NCBI RefSeq assembly: GCF_020707215.1
Contig: NZ_JAJFET010000001.1
Location: 372,001 to 436,000 of the forward strand
Length of the DNA: 64,000 nucleotides
DNA from: Sphingomonas sp. PL-96
GTDB lineage: Bacteria; Pseudomonadota; Alphaproteobacteria; Sphingomonadales; Sphingomonadaceae
Reading direction: 5' to 3'
The number at the start of each line of letters is the position of its first letter. The first letter of the stretch is position 1. Below the pieces are notes generated by a model. That model made no database searches and was not told the origin of the DNA. It saw nothing but the letters and a program-made list of their open reading frames with translations. Of the stretch, positions 8,809-18,014 are shown one piece after another. The translations under genes and the position numbers were made by a program.

Positions 8809-10245
8809 ATGGCTAGTCGTCCTCTCACCCTGTACGAAAAGATCTGGGCCGATCACGTCGTGGAACGCCGCGACGACGGCACCTGCCTCATCTACATCGA
8901 CCGTCACCTCGTGCATGAGGTGACCAGCCCGCAGGCGTTTGCCGGGCTGCGTGCCGCCGGCCGTCCGGTGCGCCGGCCCGACCTCACGCTCGCGGTGCCC
9001 GACCACAACCTGCCGACGACGGCGCGCCTCGACGCAGAGGGCAATCGCCTGCCGATCGCCGACCCTGCCGGTGCCAGCCAGCTCGCCGCGCTGGAGCGCA
9101 ACGCGCCCGAGTTCGGCATCCGCTACATCGACGCGGTCGCCGCCGAGCAGGGCATCGTCCATGTCGTCGGCCCGGAACAGGGCTTCACGCTGCCGGGCAC
9201 GACCCTGGTATGCGGCGACAGCCACACCTCCGCGCACGGGGCGCTCGGCGCGCTCGCCTTCGGCATCGGCACCAGCGAGGTCGAGCATGTGCTCGCGACC
9301 CAGACGCTGCTGCTGCAGCAGTCGAAGACGATGGAAGTGCGGATCGAGGGCACGCTCGGCTTCGGCGTCGGTCCCAAGGACGTGGCCCTCGCCATCGTCG
9401 GGCGGCTGGGAGCGGCGGGCGGCACCGGCTATGTGCTCGAATATACCGGCAGCGTCATTCGCGACATGTCGGTCGAGGGTCGGCTGACCGTCGCCAACAT
9501 GTCGATCGAGGCGGGCGCCCGGTCCGGCCTGATCGCGCCCGACGACAAGACCTTCGCCTATCTCCAGGGCCGCCCGATGGCGCCTAAGGGTGCCGACTGG
9601 GACCGTGCCGTCGCCTATTGGCGCAGCCTCGCGACCGATCCCGGAGCGACCTATGACGCGACGATCGTGATCGACGCGGCCGACATCTCGCCCTCGCTCA
9701 CCTGGGGGACGAGCCCGGAGGATGTGGTCGCGATCACCGACGTGGTACCCGATCCCGACAGCTTCGCCGATCCGGCCAAGCGCACCGCCGCGCGCAAGTC
9801 GCTCGACTATATGGGCCTCGAACCCGGCACGCGGATGCAGGAAATTCCGGTGGAGAATATCTTCATCGGCAGCTGCACCAACAGCCGCATCGAGGATCTG
9901 CGCGCCGCCGCCGAAGTGCTGCGCGGTCGTCGCATCGCCGACGGCGTGCGCCAGGCGCTGGTCGTGCCCGGCTCGGGCCTGGTCAAGCGCCAGGCGGAGG
10001 CCGAGGGGCTCGACCGCGTGTTCACCGACGCCGGCTTCGAATGGCGCGAGCCCGGCTGTTCGATGTGCCTCGGCATGAATCCGGATCGGGTTCCCGCCGG
10101 TGAGCGTTGTGCCTCCACGTCCAACCGCAATTTTGTGGGACGACAGGGTCCGGGGGCTCGCACGCACCTCGTCTCGCCGGTAATGGCGGCGGCGGCGGCG
10201 GTGACCGGGCGGCTGACCGATGTACGAAGCTTGATGGGGAAATAG
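8809..10245 (+). CDS. leuC: 3-isopropylmalate dehydratase large subunit
   Basis: This 478-residue aconitase-family protein has [11 protein letters not shown] at the N-terminus and [21 protein letters not shown]. The 4Fe-4S ligands are Cys in FIGSCTNSR and CxxC in [13 protein letters not shown]. It isomerises 2-isopropylmalate to 3-isopropylmalate in leucine synthesis, together with LeuD. The start context includes TTGACG about 30 nt upstream, a possible promoter, but no good -10 was seen. Confidence 0.97.
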   Translation: MASRPLTLYEKIWADHVVERRDDGTCLIYIDRHLVHEVTSPQAFAGLRAAGRPVRRPDLTLAVPDHNLPTTARLDAEGNRLPIADPAGASQLAALERNAPEFGIRYIDAVAAEQGIVHVVGPEQGFTLPGTTLVCGDSHTSAHGALGALAFGIGTSEVEHVLATQTLLLQQSKTMEVRIEGTLGFGVGPKDVALAIVGRLGAAGGTGYVLEYTGSVIRDMSVEGRLTVANMSIEAGARSGLIAPDDKTFAYLQGRPMAPKGADWDRAVAYWRSLATDPGATYDATIVIDAADISPSLTWGTSPEDVVAITDVVPDPDSFADPAKRTAARKSLDYMGLEPGTRMQEIPVENIFIGSCTNSRIEDLRAAAEVLRGRRIADGVRQALVVPGSGLVKRQAEAEGLDRVFTDAGFEWREPGCSMCLGMNPDRVPAGERCASTSNRNFVGRQGPGARTHLVSPVMAAAAAVTGRLTDVRSLMGK

Positions 10246-10249
10246 GGCG

Positions 10250-10378
10250 ATGAAGCGAGCATTGTTGGCGCTGGTGGCCGGCGCAATCCTGAGCGGTCTT
10301 GCCGCCGCCTATGCCGCGAGCGCCGAGCGTTCGCCCTCCAAGCGCACAGCCCCGTCGGGCACCGCCGCGACGCGCTGA
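10250..10378 (+). CDS. Small secreted or membrane peptide between leuC and leuD
   Basis: This 42-residue ORF starts [17 protein letters not shown] basic N-terminus, a hydrophobic core and an AYA-ASA cleavage-like site are followed by a short Ser/Lys/Pro/Thr tail. It starts 4 nt after the leuC stop, behind a TAGGGCG purine stretch, and ends 28 nt before leuD. The signal-peptide pattern and tight fit in the operon support a real gene. No family is recognised and no role in leucine synthesis is implied. Confidence 0.55.
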   Translation: MKRALLALVAGAILSGLAAAYAASAERSPSKRTAPSGTAATR

Positions 10379-10406
10379 TCCCGCGCGACACCGTAGAAGG
10401 CCGAGC

Positions 10407-11024
10407 ATGGAACCCGTTACCCGCGTCGAAGGGCGCGCCTATCCCTGGGGCGCGAAGAACATCGACACCGACATCATCATCCCGGCGCGCTGGCTCAAGA
10501 CCACGACGCGCGAGGGGCTGGGGCAGGGCGCGTTCGAAAGCGTGCGCGCCGAGCCCGGCAATGTCTTCGACGATCCGCGCTACGCGGGCGCGCCGGTGCT
10601 GATCGCGGGCGAGAATTTCGGCTGCGGCTCCAGCCGCGAACATGCCGCCTGGGCGCTGGGCGACATGGGCGTGAAGGCAGTGATCGCGCCGAGCTTCTCC
10701 GACATTTTTTCCGGCAATGCGTTCAAGAACGGCATCGTCGCGGTCGTGCTGCCGCAAGAGGCGATCGACCGGCTGGTGGAGGTCGCGCGCGACAACCCCG
10801 TCACGGTTGATCTGGAGACGATGACCGTCACCACGCCGTTCCAGGACCGCTTCACCTTTGCGATGGATCCGTTCCGCCGCGACTGCCTGATGCAGGGGCT
10901 GGACGAGATCGGCATGACCCTGGCGCGCGACCAGGCGATCGGCGGCTATGAAGCCAATGTGGCACAGGGCCGCCCCTGGCTCAGCGCCGCCGCCGGCAAT
11001 GCCCCGGGCCGCGCTGCCGCCTGA
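10407..11024 (+). CDS. leuD: 3-isopropylmalate dehydratase small subunit
   Basis: This 205-residue swivel-domain subunit has [34 protein letters not shown] and [17 protein letters not shown]. It completes the active site with LeuC. It has an in-operon position downstream of leuC and the small ORF. leuB is not in this window. Confidence 0.96.
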   Translation: MEPVTRVEGRAYPWGAKNIDTDIIIPARWLKTTTREGLGQGAFESVRAEPGNVFDDPRYAGAPVLIAGENFGCGSSREHAAWALGDMGVKAVIAPSFSDIFSGNAFKNGIVAVVLPQEAIDRLVEVARDNPVTVDLETMTVTTPFQDRFTFAMDPFRRDCLMQGLDEIGMTLARDQAIGGYEANVAQGRPWLSAAAGNAPGRAAA

Positions 11025-11061
11025 CGTCAGCGGGGCAGCCGATAGCAGCCCCGTCGTCGCC

Positions 11062-11143
11062 CTCCTGCTGCGGAGGCAGGAGCCCGGGGTCCCAAGCGCA
11101 AACCTTCGTCGGTCTGCCTGGCCCTGGACCTGCCTGCGCAGGG
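11062..11143. repeat. Paired-hairpin intergenic repeat (copy 2)
   Basis: The first hairpin has arms CTCCTGC/GCAGGAG (11062-11082). The linker carries TCTGCCTGGCCCTGG. The second hairpin is a CCTGCGCAGG palindrome near 11133-11142 followed by GATACCG. Nothing else is seen in the 296-nt gap between leuD and the next gene. Confidence 0.75.
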
Positions 11144-11320
11144 ATACCGAAGTGCGCGCGGCTGCCGCGCCATTCGCCAGGTCTGGTCTGCCCCGGGCGT
11201 ATGCTCGCGCCTGCGCCATGCCACCGAGCAACGGAACCGCGAACCCCTCACCCGACGCCACCCCCGTTGCCTTGCTGCAGCACGCATCCTATCTGCGAAC
11301 CAAGATATTAGGGGACCACC

Positions 11321-11644
11321 ATGACCAGCTTCGACGATCGCGAGCGTGCGTTCGAAACCAAGTTCGCGCGCGACGAGGAAATGGCCTTCCGCGTGACCGC
11401 GCGTCGCAACCGCCTGCTCGCCCAGTGGGCAGCGGCGAAGATGAAGCTGACGCCGGAAGAGACCGACGCCTATGCCAAGGCCGTTGTCCAGGCGGACTTC
11501 GAGGAAGCCGGTGACGGCGACGTGATCCGCAAGCTGGTCGGCGATCTCACCGCCGCCGGCGTCGTGACCGACGAGGCGACGGTGCGCAAGGCGCTCGACG
11601 AGCTGACCGTCGAGGCACGCCGCCAACTGATCGAGGCGCAGTAA
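11321..11644 (+). CDS. ATP synthase inhibitor zeta subunit (DUF1476)
   Basis: This 107-residue protein begins MTSFDDRERAFETKFARDEEM and has FRVTARRNRLLAQWAA and the all-helical DUF1476 layout. In Paracoccus this family is the zeta subunit, whose N-terminal helix blocks reverse ATP hydrolysis by F1FO ATP synthase. It is a good marker of alphaproteobacteria. It is first in a tight run with bolA (2 nt gap) and a monothiol glutaredoxin. Confidence 0.92.
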   Translation: MTSFDDRERAFETKFARDEEMAFRVTARRNRLLAQWAAAKMKLTPEETDAYAKAVVQADFEEAGDGDVIRKLVGDLTAAGVVTDEATVRKALDELTVEARRQLIEAQ

Positions 11645-11646
11645 GC

Positions 11647-11886
11647 ATGGCGATGCCCGCAGCCGAGATCGAAGCGCTGATCCGCGCCGGCATTCCCGAT
11701 GCGACGGTGGAGATCACCGACCTGGCCGGCGATGGCGATCATTATGCCGCGCGCGTCGTCTCGGAAAGTTTCCGGGGCATGCCGCGGGTGCGCCAGCATC
11801 AGGCCGTTTACGCCGCGCTCGGTGGCCGCATGGGGGGTGTCCTCCATGCCCTGCAACTGACCACGGCCGCGCCCGTACAGGAGTAA
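11647..11886 (+). CDS. BolA-family protein
   Basis: This is a 79-residue BolA fold with the family His in the C-terminal half (PRVRQHQAVYAALGGRM) and the short ALQLTT strand. BolA proteins pair with CGFS monothiol glutaredoxins to bind or sense a 2Fe-2S cluster. The next gene is exactly such a glutaredoxin, 5 nt downstream. The start ATG follows a GTAAGC sequence 2 nt after the zeta-subunit stop. Confidence 0.92.
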   Translation: MAMPAAEIEALIRAGIPDATVEITDLAGDGDHYAARVVSESFRGMPRVRQHQAVYAALGGRMGGVLHALQLTTAAPVQE

Positions 11887-11891
11887 GAACC

Positions 11892-12221
11892 ATGACCGAA
11901 GACACCAACGCCCGCATCGACCAGCTCGTAAAGAGCCACGACGTCGTTCTGTTCATGAAGGGCAGCCCGCTCTTCCCGCAGTGCGGCTTTTCCAGCCGCG
12001 CGATCGCGATCCTCAACCATCTGGGCGTCGAGTTCGATAGCGTCGACGTGCTGCAGGACCAGGCGATCCGCCAGGGCATCAAGGCGTATTCGGACTGGCC
12101 GACGATCCCGCAGCTCTATGTCCACGGCGAGTTCGTCGGCGGATCGGACATCATGATGGAAATGTACGAGAGCGGCGAACTCGCCCAGCTCTTCGGCGGC
12201 GAGCAGCCGACCGCGGCCTGA
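11892..12221 (+). CDS. grxD: Monothiol glutaredoxin (Grx4 type, CGFS)
   Basis: This 109-residue protein has VVLFMKGSPLFPQCGFSSRA (active-site Cys31), WPTIPQLYVHGEFVGGSDIM and a GELAQL C-terminus. These are signature features of the Grx4/GrxD family that carries and hands over 2Fe-2S clusters. Family members normally read FMKGTP; here it is FMKGSP, a mild change. It is adjacent to bolA. Confidence 0.96.
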   Translation: MTEDTNARIDQLVKSHDVVLFMKGSPLFPQCGFSSRAIAILNHLGVEFDSVDVLQDQAIRQGIKAYSDWPTIPQLYVHGEFVGGSDIMMEMYESGELAQLFGGEQPTAA

Positions 12222-12323
12222 TCTAGCCGCGCCCGCTCCGGATGCGGGGCGGGCGTGCCGGCGGTGCCGCGCGCACCTGCCCGCTCCTCTGGACCGCCCC
12301 GCAATCCGGAAGCTGCCGTTGTA

Positions 12324-12518
12324 CCCCGGCGCAGGCTGGGGCCAGTTGAGACGCTCTCCGAAAGGAGGAGGAACGTCCCCTGGCCCTCCGCGAACCGTTC
12401 GCGGAAGGCGCGTTAACCGCCCCACCCGCTACCGTATCCCTGCGAGGCAGGGATACGGCGCCCAGCAGAACATCGGCCGGCGAGGCTTTTGGCCCTGGGC
12501 TCCTGCCTCCGCAGGAGC
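12324..12518. repeat. Composite three-hairpin intergenic repeat (copy 3)
   Basis: Three hairpins lie in order. CCCCGGC/GCTGGGG (12324-12341) is followed by CCAGTTGAG. A perfect 12-bp stem CCGTATCCCTGC/GCAGGGATACGG occupies 12432-12458. GCTCCTGC/GCAGGAGC occupies 12499-12518 after GGCCCTGG. The same order and linker words occur at 32341-32519. The 448-nt gap 12222-12669 otherwise shows no gene. Confidence 0.85.
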
Positions 12519-12669
12519 ACGGCGGGAGCTTTGGTACCGCAGCGCCCCTGCCGACTGCGCGTCACCCTCGGACACGCCTCCCTACGCCCGCTCGGGCGAC
12601 CCACCGCCACACACGGCCCTCGATCCGAAGCGTCGCCGCCGGAGACGGGGCGCAACGTCAGGCCGCGGA

Positions 12670-12858
12670 TCAGTCCGTCGCCGCTTCCGCCCCGCCCGCA
12701 ACCGGCGCAGGCCGCGGCCCGGAGGGGTACGGCACCGGCTCCAGCCCATCGTCGCCTCGACGCCGACGCGGCAGCCCAAGGCGCTGCTGGATCTTGGCCT
12801 CGAGCGCCATGTCGTCCGGCGTGGGCCGGGGAGGCCCCGTTAGATCCTTGATCGGCAT
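12670..12858 (-). CDS. Hypothetical small protein
   Basis: This 62-residue ORF starts MPIKDLTGPPRPTPDDMALEA and continues with a Pro/Arg-rich tail. A ribosome-binding-like GAGGG lies 8 nt before the ATG at 12858. It is hydrophilic, with no signal peptide, membrane segment or known motif. It is plausible as a conserved sphingomonad orphan but could be a chance frame in GC-rich DNA. Confidence 0.42.
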   Translation of the reverse strand: MPIKDLTGPPRPTPDDMALEAKIQQRLGLPRRRRGDDGLEPVPYPSGPRPAPVAGGAEAATD

Positions 12859-13242
12859 TTCATGCCCTCACACGCTGCTGCAGGCAGACAATAGCAGAAG
12901 GAGCAGGCGCTCGCGCCGGAACTGGTCGCGCGCTGCAGTGCCGGCACCGCAGGGACTCGCCGCCGCAACCGCGCAATTCACGTCTAGGTCGAGAGGCGTA
13001 CCGGGTGGGCGGGTCGGCGCTGAAGCATCGACCCGCCCGTTGAAGCGCGCGATCGCGCGGTACGACAGAGACTATGCAGGCAGCGTGCCAACTCGATGAA
13101 GCGGCGGACTTGCTGGGGTTGCATTGGTTAACGCCGCGGCATGCGCGCGCGTAGTTGTAAAGCGGGTCGACATAAGCCGAGCCGCTTATACGCGTTCGTT
13201 CCTCTGAACGCATCCGTAGGAAACCCGATCCACGACGCTCTT
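12859..13242. other. Intergenic stretch with no gene seen
   Basis: This gap upstream of the blaI-like gene contains no convincing frame on either strand and no hairpin repeat. Its right end leads into the BlaI-type operators. Confidence 0.5.
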
Positions 13243-13279
13243 GACTACAGCCGTAATCGAGCAGACTACATGTGTAGTC
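13243..13279. promoter_or_regulatory. Tandem BlaI/MecI-type operators
   Basis: A near-perfect dyad GACTACA-TG-TGTAGTC occupies 13264-13279. A degenerate copy GACTACA-GC-CGTAATC occupies 13243-13258. The dyads start 21 nt apart, two helical turns, so both dimers would bind the same DNA face. The TACA/TGTA core is the known BlaI/MecI recognition element. The sites end 13 nt before the repressor gene, which predicts autoregulation. Confidence 0.82.
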
Positions 13280-13292
13280 AGGGAGTCGCCAA

Positions 13293-13661
13293 ATGACCGA
13301 ACGCATCAGTGACGCCGAACATGTCGTGATGGAGGTGCTGTGGGACGAAAGTCCGCTCACCGCACAGGAAGTGGTCGAGCGCGTGCCCGAGGATCGCGCC
13401 TGGAGCGCCAACACCGTCAAGACGCTGCTCGGCCGGTTGCTTGCCAAGGAAGTGGTCGCGCATGAGGAGGATGGCCGCCGCTATCGCTATCGCCCGATGG
13501 TCGCACGCGACGACTATGTCGTCGGCGAGTCCCAGCGCCTGATCGACCGGCTGTTTGGCGGCAGCCTTACGCCGCTCGTGGCCCATCTCGCGCGCCGCGA
13601 CCAGCTCAGCAGCCGCGAGATCGACGAAATCGAGTCCCTTCTGAAGGAGCTCAAGCAATGA
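13293..13661 (+). CDS. BlaI/MecI-family transcriptional repressor
   Basis: This 122-residue winged-helix protein has RISDAEHVVMEVLWDESPLTAQEV, a recognition helix in WSANTVKTLLGRLLAKE, the wing HEEDGRRYRYRP and a C-terminal dimer helix region. It would repress its own operon through the dyads just upstream and be relieved by the BlaR1-like protease encoded next. The ATG overlaps none of the operator, and its stop overlaps the next start (ATGA). No beta-lactamase gene is in the window. Confidence 0.93.
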   Translation: MTERISDAEHVVMEVLWDESPLTAQEVVERVPEDRAWSANTVKTLLGRLLAKEVVAHEEDGRRYRYRPMVARDDYVVGESQRLIDRLFGGSLTPLVAHLARRDQLSSREIDEIESLLKELKQ

Positions 13662-15199
13662 TCGGATGGGCAGTGGAGACGCTGATCGCGTCGACGATGT
13701 TGATGCTGCTGGTCCTCGCTCTGCGCGCCCCGGTGCGGCGCGCGTTCGGACCCGGCGTCGCCTATGCGCTGTGGCTCTTGCCGGCTCTGCGCATGGCGCT
13801 GCCGCCGCTGCCGTCTCCGCTGCGGCTGGTGGAGACCGGCCCGATCGGTGCGCCGATCCCGCCCGGGGTAATTTCGCTCGGCTATCCGCTCGCCACCGTA
13901 CCGGCCGTTCCGCAGGGCTGGGGCATGGCCGATGTGCCAGGGCTGGCCATACTGTTCTGGTTCGCCGGCGCCGCGGTCTTCTTCTGCTGGCATGTCGTGC
14001 GGCATGCGCAGTTCTGCCGGCGCGTGCTCGCCTCCGGGCGCGGCTATGACGTGGCACAGGGCAAGGTCCGCGTGTTCGAGACGGATGCCGCAGCAGGGCC
14101 GCTCGCCTTTGGGGTTTGGCGCCGCTACGTCGCCTTCCCGAGCGATTTTGCCGAGCGCTACGACGATCAGGAGCGCACACTCGCCCTGGCGCACGAGCTT
14201 GGCCACCACGCCCGCGGCGATCTGCTCGCGAACTGGATCGCGCTCGCCGTGCTCGCCTGCCACTGGTTCAACCCGATCGCCTGGCGTGCGTTCCGCGCGT
14301 TTCGCGCAGACCAAGAAATGGCTTGCGACGCCATGGTCCTCGCCCGCGCCAATCCGGGCGTCCGCTACGCCTATGGCCGCGCCATCGTGAAGTCCGCGCA
14401 CGGCGGCGCCGTGTCGGCCGCCTGCCACCTCCACACCGTCAACGAGATCAAGGGGAGACTGAAGATGTTGTCGAAGCACCGCAGTGTATCGCCGTTCCGT
14501 CGCTTCACCGGCCGTGCCGGGATCCTGGGCGTCTCGCTGGCGGCGCTTGGCCTCACCGCCTCAGGCACCCAGGCGGCAGAGGCGGTGCGCACCCGCGTCA
14601 CCCGCACCACCGGGATCGACATTACCCGCATCGAGCTGCCGAGCGCGCGCCTGCTTCAGGCCGCCGTACCCCAGCCGCCGCTTCCACCGGCCGCTCCCGG
14701 GGCGCCGCTGCCGCCGACCGGTCCGGTGCCGCCGGTGCCACCGATGCCGCCCGTGCCCGGCGCGGAGCCGGTGCCGCCCGTGCCGCCGGTCCCGCCGGTG
14801 CCGCCCGTGGTCGTCACCGCCGCCCGCGCGCATGCCGCCGAGCCCGTCGTCGAGGGCAGTTGCGGCAGCGAAGGCGCGCCCGGCGCCTTTGTCATCAACC
14901 GCCAGCAGGGGGACAACACCGTGATGGTGGTATGCACCGACCGCATCAACGCCGTGGCCCAGGCAGGCGCGGCAGCCGGCGCACAGGCGGCCGCGGCCGG
15001 TGCAGCCGGGGCCGCCATCGATGCTGCGGCAATCCAGCGCAACGCACTCACTGGCGCACTCGCCGGCCTGCGCGGCACGCGCGCCACGCTTGCCAGCAAC
15101 CCCAACCTCACCGGCGAAGACCGCCGCGAGGCGTTGGCTGACATCGACGAAAGCATCGCCGAAATGGAGCATCAGATCGCGCACCCGGACGCGAACTGA
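13658..15199 (+). CDS. BlaR1-like M56-family membrane metallopeptidase
   Basis: This 513-residue protein has N-terminal membrane helices (about 5-45 and 95-115) and a cytoplasmic zinc protease domain with HELGH at 179-183 and a downstream EMACD segment. A hydrophobic segment near 290 is followed by a long tail (about 325-375) of Pro/Val-rich PPVPP repeats and an Ala-rich end. M56 proteases cleave BlaI-type repressors after sensing. The classical penicillin-binding sensor domain is absent, so the signal is unknown. It is translationally coupled to the repressor gene. Confidence 0.88.
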   Translation: MIGWAVETLIASTMLMLLVLALRAPVRRAFGPGVAYALWLLPALRMALPPLPSPLRLVETGPIGAPIPPGVISLGYPLATVPAVPQGWGMADVPGLAILFWFAGAAVFFCWHVVRHAQFCRRVLASGRGYDVAQGKVRVFETDAAAGPLAFGVWRRYVAFPSDFAERYDDQERTLALAHELGHHARGDLLANWIALAVLACHWFNPIAWRAFRAFRADQEMACDAMVLARANPGVRYAYGRAIVKSAHGGAVSAACHLHTVNEIKGRLKMLSKHRSVSPFRRFTGRAGILGVSLAALGLTASGTQAAEAVRTRVTRTTGIDITRIELPSARLLQAAVPQPPLPPAAPGAPLPPTGPVPPVPPMPPVPGAEPVPPVPPVPPVPPVVVTAARAHAAEPVVEGSCGSEGAPGAFVINRQQGDNTVMVVCTDRINAVAQAGAAAGAQAAAAGAAGAAIDAAAIQRNALTGALAGLRGTRATLASNPNLTGEDRREALADIDESIAEMEHQIAHPDAN

Positions 15200-15208
15200 G
15201 CCGGGCGA

Positions 15209-15234
15209 GGAGGGGGCGCACCAACGCCCCCTCC
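15209..15234 (+). terminator. Terminator-like hairpin after the M56 peptidase gene
   Basis: A 10-bp perfect stem GGAGGGGGCG/CGCCCCCTCC has the loop CACCAA and lies 10 nt after the stop. No T-run follows on the plus strand, so it may be a weak terminator or a 3' stabiliser. Confidence 0.5.
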
Positions 15235-15344
15235 CGCGCCCAAAGAAATGCTGATCCCGGATCGACACAAACCAAAATCCCCGGCAGAACTCCCGCCGAT
15301 GCGAGATCGATCCTCGTCGATCTCGTGCCTTGAGGGGGGCAATC

Positions 15345-16916
15345 ATGACGAAGTTGGGGGCGGCTGCCGCGTCGGCGGCACTATGCGCGGTACTTGCCGG
15401 CTGCGGTGAAGGGGGCGGAAAGGGAACCGTCGTGACGCCCGCACCTACGCCGACGTTGGACGTGACGCTGTCGGCGAGTTCTCAGACGATGACCGTGGGC
15501 GAGGACCTGGCGGGGACGCTCGGCTTTGACGCGACCGTTGCAGGAACCTCAGGCGAGCCGATCGTCGCCGACGTGCAATATGATCATGGCGCGCTGGTGC
15601 TGGATGGCGTGACCAAGGGAGCGGACGGCAAGTATCAGGTCCGGCTTCATCCCGCCTCGGCTCTCGCGCTCGGCGACTACAGCGGCACCATCACCTTTCG
15701 CCTCTGCCGGGAGGCAGGCTGCGCGACGGTATACCCAGGCTCCGCCAAGACGTTCACCTATCAGTTGACGGTGCAGCTCGCGGACTGGACAACGTTCCAG
15801 CGCAATGCGTCGCATAACGGCTTCATCAATGCGAGCTTCCAGCCGAGCGACTTCCAGAAAGCCTGGGAATGGACCCAGCCGGGCACCACCAACGTAAGCA
15901 CCGTCGCGTCCCAAAGCGGCCTCACCTATTTCACCACCAGGGACGCGGACGGCACCTCCAGCGTGCGCGCGGTGGCAAGCGCGACGGGCGCGCAGACATG
16001 GTCCTACAGCCTTGGCCAGGTGTACAGCAGCAGCGCGCCCGCGATTGGAAACGGGAGGCTGTTCGTCACCACAATGGTGTCTTCATCGGACGAAAACGCG
16101 ATTGTCGCGATCGATCCCAAGACCGGCCAGTACGCCGGTCCCAATGCGCTCTTCTCCTCACAATGGTCGAACTTCCTGGCGCCGACGCCATTCGAAGACG
16201 GTCTGTACATGTCTGCGGGTTATTACGGGAACGTTGTCTACGGCTACGACTATTCGTCGCTTACCTACTGGTCCAACGAAGTGCAGGGCTACATGTGGGA
16301 TGGGCAAACTCCGGCGGTGGATGCGCAATATGTCTATTACTACTCAGGGGCCGGTATCGAAGTGATCGATCGCAAGACCGGCGCAATTCAAAAGCGCATG
16401 GTCGATCCGTTCTTCCAGCGCGACTTCTATGACTATTACGGTGCCCCTATCCTGGGGACCAAGGGCAACGTCGTCGCTTATTCCGGAACCCGCGACGCCG
16501 GTTCTCCATCCGTGCTCGTCAACTGGTCAATGGCGACCGGTGCCTATGCGTGGCGCAGCGCCGAAAGCTATACGACTACCCCGGCGGTCGGGGGCGGGTT
16601 CGTGTATCTTGCCCGCAACGATCCCGGCCGGCTCGACGCGCTGAGCGAGGATTCGGGTGTGGTGCAATGGTCGTGGACGCCGCCGTCCGGCGAGCGCTTC
16701 CTGGGCAACACGATCGCCAGCCGCAACCTGGTGTTCGTCGCGACCGACAAGGCGGTTTATGCGATTCCGACCGAAGGCAGCAGCCATGCGCCGGTCTGGA
16801 GCGCACCCACCGGCGGCGCTGAAATCGCCATCACCGCCGAGGGTGTCCTGGTGATGGTGAAGGCGCCGGAGCAATATTACAACCCGACCACTCTGGTGGC
16901 CTACCGGCTGAAATGA
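15345..16916 (+). CDS. PQQ-like beta-propeller lipoprotein
   Basis: This 523-residue protein starts at the ATG at 15345 behind a GAGGGGGG ribosome site. It has a lipoprotein signal (VLAGC, Cys about 21) and an Ig/cadherin-like region (about 40-145). Then comes a repeat domain beginning WTTFQRNASHNGF, with several blades of the PQQ-quinoprotein type (for example TYFTTRDADG, LFVTTMV, VYYYSGAGIEVIDRKTGAI, FVYLARND). The family is usually structural or ligand-binding, as in BamB-like propellers, not catalytic. It probably sits on the outer membrane facing the periplasm or outside. Its partner is unknown. Confidence 0.75.
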   Translation: MTKLGAAAASAALCAVLAGCGEGGGKGTVVTPAPTPTLDVTLSASSQTMTVGEDLAGTLGFDATVAGTSGEPIVADVQYDHGALVLDGVTKGADGKYQVRLHPASALALGDYSGTITFRLCREAGCATVYPGSAKTFTYQLTVQLADWTTFQRNASHNGFINASFQPSDFQKAWEWTQPGTTNVSTVASQSGLTYFTTRDADGTSSVRAVASATGAQTWSYSLGQVYSSSAPAIGNGRLFVTTMVSSSDENAIVAIDPKTGQYAGPNALFSSQWSNFLAPTPFEDGLYMSAGYYGNVVYGYDYSSLTYWSNEVQGYMWDGQTPAVDAQYVYYYSGAGIEVIDRKTGAIQKRMVDPFFQRDFYDYYGAPILGTKGNVVAYSGTRDAGSPSVLVNWSMATGAYAWRSAESYTTTPAVGGGFVYLARNDPGRLDALSEDSGVVQWSWTPPSGERFLGNTIASRNLVFVATDKAVYAIPTEGSSHAPVWSAPTGGAEIAITAEGVLVMVKAPEQYYNPTTLVAYRLK

Positions 16917-16992
16917 CCGAAGCCGCAAGGAGTGGGTGCCTTCCTGCGCATCCGCCCGCCGTTCGTGCCCCGCAACTGGGAGGAGGTTAGTG

Positions 16993-17847
16993 CTAGGGCC
17001 TGGGCGCGGCGTGGGGGTTTACAGTGCCTTGTTGCGGCAGCGGCCGCGGCACCGCGCCCGCCAGCCGCTTCACCGCCAGCCGGGCGTTGCCCCAGGGGGC
17101 GAACTGCAGGATCCATGCCTTGCGCGGCACCGTGCTGGCATTGGCACCGGCGCAGTGCAGCGTGGTCGGCGTGTGGATCGTGAGGCCGCCAAGCGCGAGC
17201 GGGCACGGGATGGAATCGGGCGTGTCCGGCGACGCCTCCCGCCCCGGTAATCCCGAGCTCCGCAGCATGCGGCGGTGGTGGAGCAGGGGTGCCCGGTGGC
17301 TGCCGGCGATGAACTCCATGCAGCCGCTCTCCTGCGTCACGTCCTGCAACGGGATCCAGAAATGGAGCTGCCGCGGCTGGCTGCCGCGCCACAGCTTGAA
17401 GGCGGCATCCTGGTGCCATGGCGTCGGCGTGCGGTTGCGCGGCCCCTTGTAGATCACATGGTCGAACGATCGCGTGACGGGGCCGGCCAGCGCTCGCGCC
17501 AGCGTCGCGCAGCCTTGGAACACCTTCGTCTCCAGCAGGGCGGGGACCAGCGCCGTTGCATGGTTCAGCTCCAGCTGGTCCCAACCGGTGCCGACGCCAT
17601 CCGCCCCACCATCCGCCCTGTCCCCCGCTGGATAGCGCACCACGAAGCGCCGGGCGGCGGGTATCTGCGCCGCCGCCTCGAACGCGTCGTCGAGCATGCG
17701 TTCGACCGCACACAGGTCGGCGCGCGCGAACAGCCCCTCGACCACGGCAAACCCGTCGCGCCGCAGCGCTCCGACCGTGGCGGCGACCGTCGCGGCGTCC
17801 GGGTACAGCGCGGTGTCGGAGACCCGGGGCAGGCTGGGCAGGACCAT
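16993..17847 (-). CDS. Phytanoyl-CoA dioxygenase-family (PhyH) oxygenase
   Basis: This 284-residue non-haem Fe(II)/2-oxoglutarate oxygenase has N-terminal LRRDGFAVVEGLF and the HxD pair in PTPWHQDAAF (His145, Asp147). The FWIPLQDVTQESGCMEFIAGSH segment follows. The distal His is His231 in LHCAGAN, with a downstream Arg for 2-oxoglutarate. The family hydroxylates small molecules, often in secondary or lipid metabolism; the substrate is unknown. The Met at 17847 gives the normal N-terminus, although the frame is open further upstream. It is convergent with the propeller lipoprotein. Confidence 0.85.
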   Translation of the reverse strand: MVLPSLPRVSDTALYPDAATVAATVGALRRDGFAVVEGLFARADLCAVERMLDDAFEAAAQIPAARRFVVRYPAGDRADGGADGVGTGWDQLELNHATALVPALLETKVFQGCATLARALAGPVTRSFDHVIYKGPRNRTPTPWHQDAAFKLWRGSQPRQLHFWIPLQDVTQESGCMEFIAGSHRAPLLHHRRMLRSSGLPGREASPDTPDSIPCPLALGGLTIHTPTTLHCAGANASTVPRKAWILQFAPWGNARLAVKRLAGAVPRPLPQQGTVNPHAAPRP

Positions 17848-18014
17848 CGCGGCTCCGACGAAAAGGGGCGCATTGCTCGCGAGGCTAGGGTGCGGCAGTG
17901 CCGGGCACCATCGGGGATAGCTCGTGATCGGATGTATCTCATGAGGGGCGCTCGCATCCGCCTGGCGAGCCGCCAGAGCTTGTGCCGCGCGCCGGGAGCC
18001 GCCATGTCCGGGGC

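Noticed and set aside
14690-14815. Pro-Val-rich region in the M56 peptidase as a DNA tandem repeat or frameshift.
   Set aside because: The frame is intact and the units are irregular PPVPP codons, so it is a protein linker.
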